A DNA stretch of 43,219 nt, from assembly GCA_040756515.1 (NCBI GenBank), contig JBFLYW010000034.1, positions 1-43,219 of the forward strand. Reading direction: 5' to 3'. The stretch is from DSXH01 sp020724325 (GTDB lineage Bacteria > Bacteroidota > Ignavibacteria > Ignavibacteriales > Melioribacteraceae). Positions 7,641 to 15,838 of the stretch are shown here, one piece after another (the first letter of the stretch is position 1; each line of letters opens with the position of its first letter). The position numbers were made by a program, and so were the translations under genes. Below the pieces are notes generated by a model. The model saw only the letters and a program-made list of their open reading frames with translations, was not told the origin of the DNA and did no database searches.

Positions 7641-7693
7641 TAAATAAATAGCCGTGAAATATTATCGACACTAACAAATAACCAGGAGGAAAT

Positions 7694-8563
7694 ATGTTAT
7701 TCATAATTGCACTTATTGTTGTAGTAGTTTCTTTTTTTGTCTACAAGAGTATGCGTAAATACGGTCGTTATCAGGAAGCCAAAATTTCAATTGCAGGAAT
7801 TGTAATTGGTGCTATAGTTGCATTTGTACAACTCTTTACGGTTGTTCCAGCTGGAACAGTAGGAGTGGTTGATTTTCTGGGTATGGTAAGCGAAACTACT
7901 CTTAAATCAGGAGTTAATTTTGTTAATCCGATGGCTCGTGTAATTAATTTTAGCATAAAGACACAGGAATTAAAGGAAGTAATGAATGTACCTTCGCAGG
8001 AAGGGCAGAATGTTCAGCTTGAAATAAGTCTTCTTTTTTCACTCGATCCAGATAATGCATCGAAGATATACAAGACGGTTGGAGAGAATTATGAAGAAAT
8101 AATTTTAATTCCTCAATTCCGTTCTGTGGTACGTGGAATAACAGCCAAGTATGAAGCCAAAGCTCTTTATACCTCTTCAAGAGAAGTCCTTGCTCACGAA
8201 ATTAAAGCTGAACTTGAAAAGCTTGTGGGTCCAAGGGGCATTTTAATTGAATCGGCTCCGTTACGTCAAATAGTATTGCCGGCTGGTTTAACCGCAGCAA
8301 TTGAAGAAAAACTTAAAGCCGAGCAGGAAAGTCAAAGGATGCAGTTTGTTCTTGAACGGGAAAAACAGGAAGCCGATAGAAAAAGAATTGAAGCCAAAGG
8401 AATTGCGGATTTCCAGGATATTGTTGCCAGAGGAATCAGCCAGCAGCTATTACAATGGAAAGGCATTGAAGCCACCGAAAAACTTGCTAACTCGCCAAAT
8501 TCTAAAGTTGTAATTATCGGCTCAGGCAAAGACGGGTTGCCAATAATACTTGGTAATCAATAA
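7694..8563 (+). CDS. Prohibitin-like SPFH/band-7 membrane protein
   Basis: 289 residues. Two hydrophobic segments (about 1-18 and 32-52) are followed by the SPFH domain: VPAGTVGVVDFLGMVSE, then a block containing LKSGVNFVNPMARV and KTQELKEVMNVPSQEGQNVQ. A helical tail of charged heptads (about 200-245; EEKLKAEQESQRMQF) and a short C-terminal strand complete it. Prohibitin-type bacterial proteins form large membrane-anchored rings that organise membrane microdomains or quality-control proteases. The ATG follows AGGAGGAAAT. The gene stands alone between a divergent ggt and its own terminator. Confidence 0.85.
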   Translation: MLFIIALIVVVVSFFVYKSMRKYGRYQEAKISIAGIVIGAIVAFVQLFTVVPAGTVGVVDFLGMVSETTLKSGVNFVNPMARVINFSIKTQELKEVMNVPSQEGQNVQLEISLLFSLDPDNASKIYKTVGENYEEIILIPQFRSVVRGITAKYEAKALYTSSREVLAHEIKAELEKLVGPRGILIESAPLRQIVLPAGLTAAIEEKLKAEQESQRMQFVLEREKQEADRKRIEAKGIADFQDIVARGISQQLLQWKGIEATEKLANSPNSKVVIIGSGKDGLPIILGNQ

Positions 8564-8578
8564 TTTATTTTGGCGTGG

Positions 8579-8608
8579 AAAATCCGCTTCTGCAAAGAGC
8601 GGATTTTT
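8579..8608 (+). terminator. Rho-independent terminator after the SPFH gene
   Basis: AAAATCCGCT (8579-8588) pairs perfectly with AGCGGATTTT (8598-8607) over a 9-base loop and runs into a T tract. It separates the SPFH gene from the copper locus. Confidence 0.85.
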
Positions 8609-8636
8609 CCACTTTAAATTGAATTAGCAATTTTCA

Positions 8637-8644
8637 TATATTTG
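8637..8644 (+). promoter_or_regulatory. Candidate -7 box directly at the start of the HYC_CC_PP gene
   Basis: TATATTTG (8637-8644) is an exact TAnnTTTG match. Only four bases separate it from the GTG start at 8649, so transcription would begin at or next to the start codon. No ribosome binding site is present, which suggests a leaderless message. The upstream -33 box is weak (a TTG at 8619-8621, 15-base gap). Confidence 0.35.
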
Positions 8645-8648
8645 CTGT

Positions 8649-9032
8649 GTGAAAAAGTTACTTCAAATATCGTTTGCATTAGTATATCTATTTTTAACAA
8701 CGGGTTTTACAATAACACTTCATTATTGCGGTGGAATAGTAAATAATGTAAGCGTTGTTAGAACTTATGGCGATAAGGATCCTTGCGGATGCGACGATAA
8801 TAAATGTGAAAATTCATGCTGCAACGATGAAATTCAAACAATAAAATTAATAGACTCTCACAAACCTGAAGCAAAGTTTAACCAAGACATTATTGTAGAT
8901 TTGATAGGGTTCCTCTCTATCTCAAGTTTTTTGAACCTTGAGCTGCACCAAATAGAGTATATTACAAGTCATCTTAGAGGAGATACAGGCCCGCCGCATC
9001 TTTATCTGAATAATCGTACTATCCTTATTTAA
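8649..9032 (+). CDS. HYC_CC_PP family envelope protein, copper-associated
   Basis: 127 residues with an N-terminal hydrophobic export segment (MKKLLQISFALVYLFLTTG). The family's three landmarks are present: HYCGG (residues 25-29), a Cys-rich loop CGCDDNKCENSCCND (46-60), and the C-terminal GPPHLYLNNRTILI. The eight or so Cys and His residues suggest metal or thiol chemistry outside the cytoplasm, but the function of the family is not established to my knowledge. The start is GTG at 8649, behind a terminator and without a Shine-Dalgarno site. It is the first gene of the copper locus, 126 bases before cusA, consistent with the family's usual neighbourhood. Confidence 0.75.
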   Translation: MKKLLQISFALVYLFLTTGFTITLHYCGGIVNNVSVVRTYGDKDPCGCDDNKCENSCCNDEIQTIKLIDSHKPEAKFNQDIIVDLIGFLSISSFLNLELHQIEYITSHLRGDTGPPHLYLNNRTILI

Positions 9033-9067
9033 TAACATATCAATTTTTCTTTTCAGCAATAAGTTGC

Positions 9068-9107
9068 ATGATATTTATATATGCTCTACCAGCATGTATA
9101 ATATCAT
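9068..9107. promoter_or_regulatory. Long AT-rich inverted repeat upstream of cusA
   Basis: ATGATATTTATATATGCT (9068-9085) and AGCATGTATAATATCAT (9091-9107) form a near-perfect stem of about 17 pairs, with one bulge and one mismatch, around CTACC. No T run follows, so it is not a standard terminator. It lies in the 126-base gap before cusA and could be an operator, an RNA processing site or an inter-gene attenuator. No function is shown. Confidence 0.45.
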
Positions 9108-9158
9108 CTGCTATTGAATTTTATTAAAAAGTAATTAAAAACCTGTAAGAGAATTGAT

Positions 9159-12100
9159 ATGATAGAAAAAATTATTGATTGGTCTGCAAACAACAGATTC
9201 ATCGTAATATTAATTTATCTGATAATTGTTGGATTCGGGATTTACAGCGTTGCCAATCTTCCGGTTGATGCAATTCCGGACCTTTCAGAAAATCAGGTAA
9301 TAATTTTTACTGAGTGGATGGGAAGATCACCTCAAATAATTGAAGATCAGGTTACCTTTCCAATTGTTTCTGGTTTGCAGGGTTTACCACAAGTTAAGGC
9401 GGTTCGTGCAAATTCAATGTTTGGAATGTCTTTTGTCTTCGTAATATTCGAAGATGGTGTAGATACTTATTTTGCACGCAGCCGTGTATTGGAAAGAATG
9501 AACACTATTCAAGCTCAGCTCCCGTCCGGTGTTGTTCCTTCGCTTGGTCCAGACGGAACAGGTGTTGGTCATGTTTTTTGGTACACCGTTGAAGGAGGCG
9601 GTTATGACCTTGGAACATTGCGCTCAATTCAGGATTGGTACATTCGATATAAACTTTCATCCGTTGAAGGCGTGGCGGAAGTTGCCAGCATAGGCGGATT
9701 TGTCAAACAGTACCAGGTTGACGTTAATCCTAACGGCTTACGCGCATACAATTTAACCGTTACAGATGTAATAAGCTCAATACAAAAAAGCAATAACGAA
9801 GTTGGCGGAAAACTTCTTGAAATTAGTGATGCCGAATATTTTGTGCGTGGACAGGGTTATATCAAATCGAAAGAAGATATAGAAAATACAGTTATAAAAA
9901 CTTCTACAAACGGAATTCCGGTTTTGATTAAGAATGTAGCTGCCGTTAGTATTGGAGGAGATATACGAAGAGGCGCTCTTGAAAAAAACGGCAAAGGTGA
10001 AGTTGTTGGCGGAATAATTGTTATGCGCACCGGTGAAAACGCTCAAAATGTTATTGACCGGGTAAAAGCAAAAATAAAGGAAATTTCTCCTGGACTTCCT
10101 CCAGAAGTTGAAATAAAAGCTTCATACGATAGAAGTACTTTAATAAAAGAGGCGGTTGGTACGTTAGAGAGAGCTTTAATTGAAGCGGCTATTACAGTTT
10201 CAATTATGGTTGCCGTCTTTCTTCTCCACTGGAGAAGCATAGTTAGAATCCTAATAGAAATTCCAATCGCAGTGTTAATCTCTTTCATACTTATGTATAC
10301 TTTCAATATTACTTCGAATATAATGAGTCTTGGCGGAATTATTTTAGCTATAGGTGTTATTGTAGATTCTTCCATTGTTCTTGTTGAAAATGCTTATCGA
10401 AATATTGCAAAAGAAATTGAACACAAAGGAGAGTTAACCTCGGCAGAGTATAAGAAGATTTCTGTCGACTCTGCAAAACAGGTTGGAAGAGCAATTTTCT
10501 TTTCGGAGTTAATAATTCTTGTATCCTTTCTGCCGGTATTTCTTTTAACGGGACAGGAAGGAAAACTTTTTAAGCCACTTGCTTTCACAAAATCATTTAC
10601 AATGATTGGTTCTGCGGTTGTTGTTATTTCTTTGATACCAGTTTTAATGACTATGTTAATGAGAGGTAAATTCCGACCGGAAGAAAAAAACCCAACAACG
10701 CGATTATTCATCAGAATTTACGAACCGGTTATTCACTGGGTACTCAAACACCGAAAAACAACTATTGCTATAAACGCTCTTGCCCTTGTTATAACAGTCC
10801 CAATGATTCTAAATACCGGAAGCGAGTTTATGCCGCCGCTTGATGAAGGATCCATTCTATATATGCCGGTTACTCTTCCCGGGGCTTCTATTTCAGAGGT
10901 CAACAGAATTTTAGTTGAACAAGATAAAATTATTAAGTCTATTCCAGAAGTTCATCATGTACTTGGCAAAACCGGCAGAGCAGAAACTGCAACAGACAAT
11001 GCTCCATTGAGTATGATTGAAACAATAATTATCCTAAAACCAAAAAGTGAATGGCGTTCGGGAATTACTAAGCAAGATATAGTTGCGGAACTTGATTCCA
11101 AACTTCAAATTCCGGGTGTAAGAAACGGTTGGACACAGCCAATTATTAACCGGATAAATATGCTTTCAACCGGCGTTCGTACAGATATTGGTTTTAAGAT
11201 TTTTGGACCAAATCTTGACACACTGGAATCTTACGCTATTAAAGCTGAAAATCTGCTAAAGAAAGTTGACGGTGCCGTTGATGTGGTTGCAGAAAGAGTT
11301 CAAAGCGGTTTCTATCTAGATATTAAAATCAAAAGAGAATATGCAGCTCGTTACGGAGTAAATATTTCTGACCTTCAAAATATTATTGAAACCGCAATTG
11401 GCGGACAAAATCTTGGAACTGTAATTGAAGGAAGAATGAGGTTTCCTATCCGTTTCCGGTATCAAAAAGATTTCCGCAGCAATATTGAAGCACTAAGAGG
11501 ATTGATTGTTCCGGTTTCGTTATCTAATCCAATATTATCGTCATCTATGAATACAATGGGCAGCGCTGTAGTACCTAATAATTTATCTAGTAGTATGGCT
11601 TCAATGAACAGCAGATCGATTACAGGAAGTTCCATGCAAACATCTAATCCCGTTTCCGATTTCTCACTTACCGCCTTTGATCAGAATTCGATTACTTACA
11701 TTCCGCTCTCTGAAATAGCAGATATTGAGCTGCTGACAGGTCCGCCAATGATAAACAGCGAAAACGGAATGCTTCGTTCTATCGTTTTTATGAATACACG
11801 CGGAAGAGATATGGGCAGTGTAATGGCTGACGCAAAGGAAATAATCGAAGAAAACTTAAAACTTCCACTGGGATATTCTTACAACTGGAGTGGACAATAC
11901 GAAAGTAAAGTCCGTGCTCAACAAACCATACAAATAATAATGCCGGTTGTATTTCTTGTGATTTTTGTTTTGCTCTTTTTCACATTAAAAGATTATCTCG
12001 AAGCAGCAGTAGTAATGTTATCCGTTCCATTCGCATTGATTGGAGGAATGTATATGATTTACATACTCGATTACAATTTCTCCGTTGCAGTTTGGGTTGG

Positions 12101-12506
12101 ATTTATTGCGTTGTATGGAGTTGCAGTTGAAACCGGTGTTGTTATGGTTGTATACCTTCACGAAGCTTTAGATAAACGTTTGCGGGCTTACCGTAAAGGC
12201 GAACGCGGTGAAATAACTAAACAAGATATTTACAATGCTACCGTTGAAGGTTCTGTTCTTAGACTTAGACCCAAGTTGATGACGGTTGGTACTTCTATGG
12301 TTGGATTGATCCCTGTAATGTGGGCAGCCGGAACCGGCGCCGATGTAATGAAACCTTTGGCTGCACCGTTAATCGGCGGTTTGCTAACAAGCGCAATTCA
12401 CGTTCTTGTTGTTACACCTATTCTCTTTGCATTAATGAAAGAGCGTGCCCTTGCTAAAGGTAAACTCGAAATTTCTAAAATGGCTGACTGGATGAAGGAG
12501 GAATAA
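9159..12506 (+). CDS. cusA: CusA-like Cu(I)/Ag(I) RND efflux pump
   Basis: 1115 residues with the full RND layout: two halves with large periplasmic loops and about twelve membrane spans. It is of the heavy-metal (HME) type rather than drug type. The TM4 motif is AIGVIVDSSIVLVEN, with one Asp (about D403) and no upstream Asp as in divalent CzcA, so it resembles the monovalent CusA type. The three periplasmic methionines of the E. coli Cu/Ag site are conserved in LYMPVTLPG (M569), APLSMIET (M619) and RINMLSTG (M668). An insertion of about 50 residues (roughly 787-843), very rich in Ser with five Met, interrupts the segment before TYIPLSEIADIEL; E. coli CusA lacks it. The gene is followed after 3 bases by the outer-membrane channel gene. 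Confidence 0.92.
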   Translation: MIEKIIDWSANNRFIVILIYLIIVGFGIYSVANLPVDAIPDLSENQVIIFTEWMGRSPQIIEDQVTFPIVSGLQGLPQVKAVRANSMFGMSFVFVIFEDGVDTYFARSRVLERMNTIQAQLPSGVVPSLGPDGTGVGHVFWYTVEGGGYDLGTLRSIQDWYIRYKLSSVEGVAEVASIGGFVKQYQVDVNPNGLRAYNLTVTDVISSIQKSNNEVGGKLLEISDAEYFVRGQGYIKSKEDIENTVIKTSTNGIPVLIKNVAAVSIGGDIRRGALEKNGKGEVVGGIIVMRTGENAQNVIDRVKAKIKEISPGLPPEVEIKASYDRSTLIKEAVGTLERALIEAAITVSIMVAVFLLHWRSIVRILIEIPIAVLISFILMYTFNITSNIMSLGGIILAIGVIVDSSIVLVENAYRNIAKEIEHKGELTSAEYKKISVDSAKQVGRAIFFSELIILVSFLPVFLLTGQEGKLFKPLAFTKSFTMIGSAVVVISLIPVLMTMLMRGKFRPEEKNPTTRLFIRIYEPVIHWVLKHRKTTIAINALALVITVPMILNTGSEFMPPLDEGSILYMPVTLPGASISEVNRILVEQDKIIKSIPEVHHVLGKTGRAETATDNAPLSMIETIIILKPKSEWRSGITKQDIVAELDSKLQIPGVRNGWTQPIINRINMLSTGVRTDIGFKIFGPNLDTLESYAIKAENLLKKVDGAVDVVAERVQSGFYLDIKIKREYAARYGVNISDLQNIIETAIGGQNLGTVIEGRMRFPIRFRYQKDFRSNIEALRGLIVPVSLSNPILSSSMNTMGSAVVPNNLSSSMASMNSRSITGSSMQTSNPVSDFSLTAFDQNSITYIPLSEIADIELLTGPPMINSENGMLRSIVFMNTRGRDMGSVMADAKEIIEENLKLPLGYSYNWSGQYESKVRAQQTIQIIMPVVFLVIFVLLFFTLKDYLEAAVVMLSVPFALIGGMYMIYILDYNFSVAVWVGFIALYGVAVETGVVMVVYLHEALDKRLRAYRKGERGEITKQDIYNATVEGSVLRLRPKLMTVGTSMVGLIPVMWAAGTGADVMKPLAAPLIGGLLTSAIHVLVVTPILFALMKERALAKGKLEISKMADWMKEE

Positions 12507-12509
12507 ATA

Positions 12510-13862
12510 ATGGAGAATTTAGAATTGAAAATTGAGAATTTATCTTCGAAAAGATCTTTGCAGTGCTTTGCGTTTAACTTTGTGATCTTCGTGCTTAGCT
12601 TTTTATTTTCATTGCAGATAAATGCACAGCCGGTTGATTCTCTTGTTGCAGAAGCAATTAGAAATAATCCGCAGTTAAAGTCGCTGCAGTACAGAATCAT
12701 TGAATCGGAAAGAAGAAGTGAGTCTGTTAATACTTTGCCGCCGCCCAATCTTGCTTTTGAATTCTCTCAAATTCCAATTAACTCTCTGGATCTGTGGAAT
12801 CAGTCCAACTCAAATAATATTTCTATTTCACAGATGTTTCCGCTTGGCGGTAAGCTGAATTCTATGGCAGAAGTTGAAAGAAAAAACACAATGGTGGAAG
12901 AGAATATTTATGAGATATATAAAACTAATCTAATTGCCCAGATAAAAATGAGTTATTATACTCTATGGCTATCCGATCGAAAAATCGAACTTCAGAGAAG
13001 CAATATTTCCCTTATGAAAGATTTAATCAAATCGATTGAGTCCTTTTTCTACACTAATAAAATAAATAAAGCAGATATTTTAACTATCCAAAGCGAGATT
13101 GCCTCGGCAGAAACACTGCTTCTAATTTATGAAAGGCAGAAAGACGCAGAGTTTTATAAAATAAATAAATTGTTAGGACGCGATTTAGATTCAAAAGAAA
13201 TTTATGTAGAAAAAGAGTTATCAGAAAACCTTCTTTCATTTACGCAAACAGAATTAGAAAATCTCCTTGTTAAATCCAACCCCTCTCTTAAAAAAATGGA
13301 CAGTATGATTTCTATGAATGAGGCGATGATTGAAGCGAACAGCCGCGAACTCATCCCCGATTTAATGGTGCAGGGTATGTTTATGCGAATGCCGCGAGGT
13401 ATGATTTTAACATCAAAGAGCAATCTGGCAATGTTAGATCCAAAAACAGAAACTATGTACTCTCTAATGTTTTCGATTAACCTTCCCTTTGCACCCTGGT
13501 CTATTAAAAAGTATTCCGCCAAAGAAGAGGGTCTCTTTGCCGGAATAAAAAGCATTGAATATGAAAAACAAGAAATGCTTAGAGAGATGACCTCAAAAAT
13601 GAAAGAGGCATTAACTAAGTATACAACTGCAGTAAATCTTGTAATATTATACGATGAAAAAGTTATCCCGATGTATATCAAAGCAACGGAATCGCAGACC
13701 GTTGCATATCAGAACAATCGAACAAGCGTTACCACAGTATTAGATTCATATCGAATGCTCCTTATGCAAAGAATGAATTACTATATGGCCCAAGCAGATT
13801 CTCAAATGTCCCTTGCAGAAATTGAAATGATGGTTGGTTCAACAATAAAAAATGTTAGGTGA
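12510..13862 (+). CDS. TolC/CusC-type outer-membrane efflux channel
   Basis: 450 residues. An unusually long leader (MENLELKIENLSSKRSLQCF) precedes the hydrophobic part of the signal peptide, which ends at about residue 40 (LQINAQ). Two outer-membrane-factor repeats follow, with helices such as RNNPQLKSLQYRIIESERR and VEEIYKT-like stretches, and a C-terminal repeat around DSYRMLLMQRMNYYMAQ. It forms the exit duct for CusA/CusB. The start lies 3 bases after the cusA stop behind GGAGGAAT, so it is translationally tied to cusA. The first 75 bases of coding sequence resemble intergenic repeat DNA, see findings. A lipidation site is not evident. Confidence 0.88.
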   Translation: MENLELKIENLSSKRSLQCFAFNFVIFVLSFLFSLQINAQPVDSLVAEAIRNNPQLKSLQYRIIESERRSESVNTLPPPNLAFEFSQIPINSLDLWNQSNSNNISISQMFPLGGKLNSMAEVERKNTMVEENIYEIYKTNLIAQIKMSYYTLWLSDRKIELQRSNISLMKDLIKSIESFFYTNKINKADILTIQSEIASAETLLLIYERQKDAEFYKINKLLGRDLDSKEIYVEKELSENLLSFTQTELENLLVKSNPSLKKMDSMISMNEAMIEANSRELIPDLMVQGMFMRMPRGMILTSKSNLAMLDPKTETMYSLMFSINLPFAPWSIKKYSAKEEGLFAGIKSIEYEKQEMLREMTSKMKEALTKYTTAVNLVILYDEKVIPMYIKATESQTVAYQNNRTSVTTVLDSYRMLLMQRMNYYMAQADSQMSLAEIEMMVGSTIKNVR

Positions 13863-13866
13863 CTAA

Positions 13867-15405
13867 ATGGAAAATAAAATAAAAACCAGTGGACTTAAAA
13901 TGAAAATAAATCGTTTTCTATTCATTCCGCTAGTAGCTGCTGCGCTTATCTTTTCTGGCTGCTCAAATAGCGAATCGAATGAAGAACATCAGCACTCTGA
14001 AACAAAAATACAAGAATATTGGACTTGCACAATGCATCCGCAAGTAAGATCGGACAGACCGGGAGCTTGCCCAATCTGTAATATGGAATTAATTAAGAAA
14101 GTTGAAAATGCCGAAGAGGGTACTACTATTATGGAAGAGACGGAAAATATGATAACTCTTACCGGCAAAAAACAAATTCTTGCAAATGTATCTACGGTTA
14201 TTGCGAAAAAGGAAGAAATCTATGCTGAAGTTACAGCATACAGCTATTTAGATTTTGTTGAAAACATGCGCAGGTCAATCTCAGCTCGTTTTAGTGGGCG
14301 GATAGAAAAATTATTTGTAGATAAAACCGGTGATTATATTAAAAAAGGTGACCCGCTTTTCGAAATTTATAGTCCCGACCTTGTTCAAGCTCAAAACGAT
14401 TACCTGATTGCAATGAACAGCCAGCAATATACCGAATCATTATTACAAGCAGCTAAAAAGAAATTGGAAATATTTGGTTTAACAGAATCTCAAATTAAAA
14501 CCCTCGAAGAAACACGCAGAATAAATATTGCTTTAACTTACTACTCGCCTATTAGCGGAACTGTTATCGAAAAAAAGATTCAGGAAGGAATTTATGTGAA
14601 CGAAGGAACACCTATTTATGACGTTGCCGATCTTTCAACCCTGTGGAATATAGCCGAAGTAAATGAAAATGACCTTACAAATGTTAAAATCGGAAATCCG
14701 GTTAAACTTCGTTTAAGAGCTTATCCCGGTGAAGAATTTATTGGACGTGTAACTTTTATTTATCCTATTGTTAACCAGCAAACAAGAACTATAAAAGTAC
14801 GGAGCGATTTCTCAAGTTACTCTGGTAAATTGAAACCGCAAATGTACGGAGAAACTACGTTCAGCAAATTTTGGGGCAAAGTATTAGTAGTACCTGTAGA
14901 TGCGGTTATAATTGCCGGAAAGCGGAGTGTCGTTTGGACAAAAATTGGAGATGGAATGTTCGAAGCAAGAAATGTAACGCTCGGAAATCGATTTGGTGAT
15001 AAATACCAGATTCTTTCCGGATTAAATGAAGGCGAAGAAATAGCTGCAACCGGCGGATTTTTAATTGATTCTGAAAGTCAACTGAAGTCTGGCGCTGTAA
15101 CTGGTCATCAACATGGAGATAATCAATCCGCAACTCCGCAGAATACAAATATTAAGTCACATGAAAATCATTCAGCACAAAAAAATGAAATTAAATCTGA
15201 CAAAGAAGATATTGTCCGTAAAGGAATTATTGATTTGAAATCAATTGATAAAAATAAAGATGGAAAAGTATTTCAAGACCCGATGGATTGGAATGTTATT
15301 TCTGATAAACCGGGAGTATGCCCGTTATGCGGAATGGATTTAGAAGAAGTTACTCTCGACACTGCAAAAAAGAATTTGATAGAAAATGGATTTAAAGTGA
15401 GATAA
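13867..15405 (+). CDS. cusB: CusB-like periplasmic adaptor with two metal-binding modules
   Basis: 512 residues. A lipoprotein-type leader (KINRFLFIPLVAAALIFSGC, Cys32) is followed by a heavy-metal-binding domain YWTCTMHPQVRS...PGACPICNMEL (Cys54, His57, Cys68, Cys71). A membrane-fusion core with lipoyl-like halves (SARFSGRIEKLFVDKTGDY and NEGTPIYDVADLSTLWN) and beta-barrel segments follows. The C-terminal tail holds an EF-hand-like DKNKDGKV and a second metal-binding-like module FQDPMDWNVISDKPGVCPLC, which has lost the first Cys. The role is to link CusA to the channel and hand over Cu/Ag. The start is 4 bases after the channel's stop; an in-frame ATG at 13900, immediately before the leader, is a good alternative. 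Confidence 0.88.
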   Translation: MENKIKTSGLKMKINRFLFIPLVAAALIFSGCSNSESNEEHQHSETKIQEYWTCTMHPQVRSDRPGACPICNMELIKKVENAEEGTTIMEETENMITLTGKKQILANVSTVIAKKEEIYAEVTAYSYLDFVENMRRSISARFSGRIEKLFVDKTGDYIKKGDPLFEIYSPDLVQAQNDYLIAMNSQQYTESLLQAAKKKLEIFGLTESQIKTLEETRRINIALTYYSPISGTVIEKKIQEGIYVNEGTPIYDVADLSTLWNIAEVNENDLTNVKIGNPVKLRLRAYPGEEFIGRVTFIYPIVNQQTRTIKVRSDFSSYSGKLKPQMYGETTFSKFWGKVLVVPVDAVIIAGKRSVVWTKIGDGMFEARNVTLGNRFGDKYQILSGLNEGEEIAATGGFLIDSESQLKSGAVTGHQHGDNQSATPQNTNIKSHENHSAQKNEIKSDKEDIVRKGIIDLKSIDKNKDGKVFQDPMDWNVISDKPGVCPLCGMDLEEVTLDTAKKNLIENGFKVR

Positions 15406-15471
15406 CCAATACACAACAAATAAAATAACTAAGTGAAATAAATATACTTAAAAACCAAAAAGGAGTAGATC

Positions 15472-15816
15472 ATGAAAAAACTATCATTATTGTTAACAGC
15501 TCTATTTATTTCTGTGTCTTCTGTTATGGCACAAGAAAAAGAAATTGTTGAATCCGAATTCAAAGTTTTCGGCAATTGCAGTATGTGTAAAACAAGAATA
15601 GAGAAAGCAGTAAAAATAAAAGAAGTTAAATATGCAAAGTGGAACAAAGATACTAAAATGCTAAAAGTAGCATTCGATTCAAGTATTCCGGTAGATTCGC
15701 TTCAGAAAAGAATTGCTGAAGCAGGGCACGATACTGAAAAATTCAAAGCAAAAGACGATGTGTACGCCGCATTACCAAAATGCTGTTTATACCGCGATAA
15801 TCCTAAAACACATTAA
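15472..15816 (+). CDS. Exported HMA-type metal-binding protein
   Basis: 114 residues: signal peptide (MKKLSLLLTALFISVSSVMA), then a single heavy-metal-associated ferredoxin-like fold. The metal loop is GNCSMCKTRIEKA (Cys36, Cys39), and the second half holds VAFDSSIPVDSLQKRIAEAGHDTE. A C-terminal KCCLYRD adds a Cys pair. This is a CopZ/Atx1-like fold but exported, so it probably carries Cu(I) in the periplasm to CusB or to the receptor encoded next. A strong AAAGGAG precedes the ATG. It is 66 bases after cusB and 22 bases before the TonB receptor gene. Confidence 0.82.
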   Translation: MKKLSLLLTALFISVSSVMAQEKEIVESEFKVFGNCSMCKTRIEKAVKIKEVKYAKWNKDTKMLKVAFDSSIPVDSLQKRIAEAGHDTEKFKAKDDVYAALPKCCLYRDNPKTH

Positions 15817-15838
15817 TTATAAATGCAGAAGAGAGAAC

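Noticed and set aside
12398..12748. 116-codon minus-strand open frame across the cusA/channel junction
   Set aside because: It overlaps the ends of two confident genes on the opposite strand.
13202..13681. 159-codon minus-strand open frame inside the TolC-type gene
   Set aside because: It is antisense to a well-supported efflux channel gene with a biased composition and no start signal.
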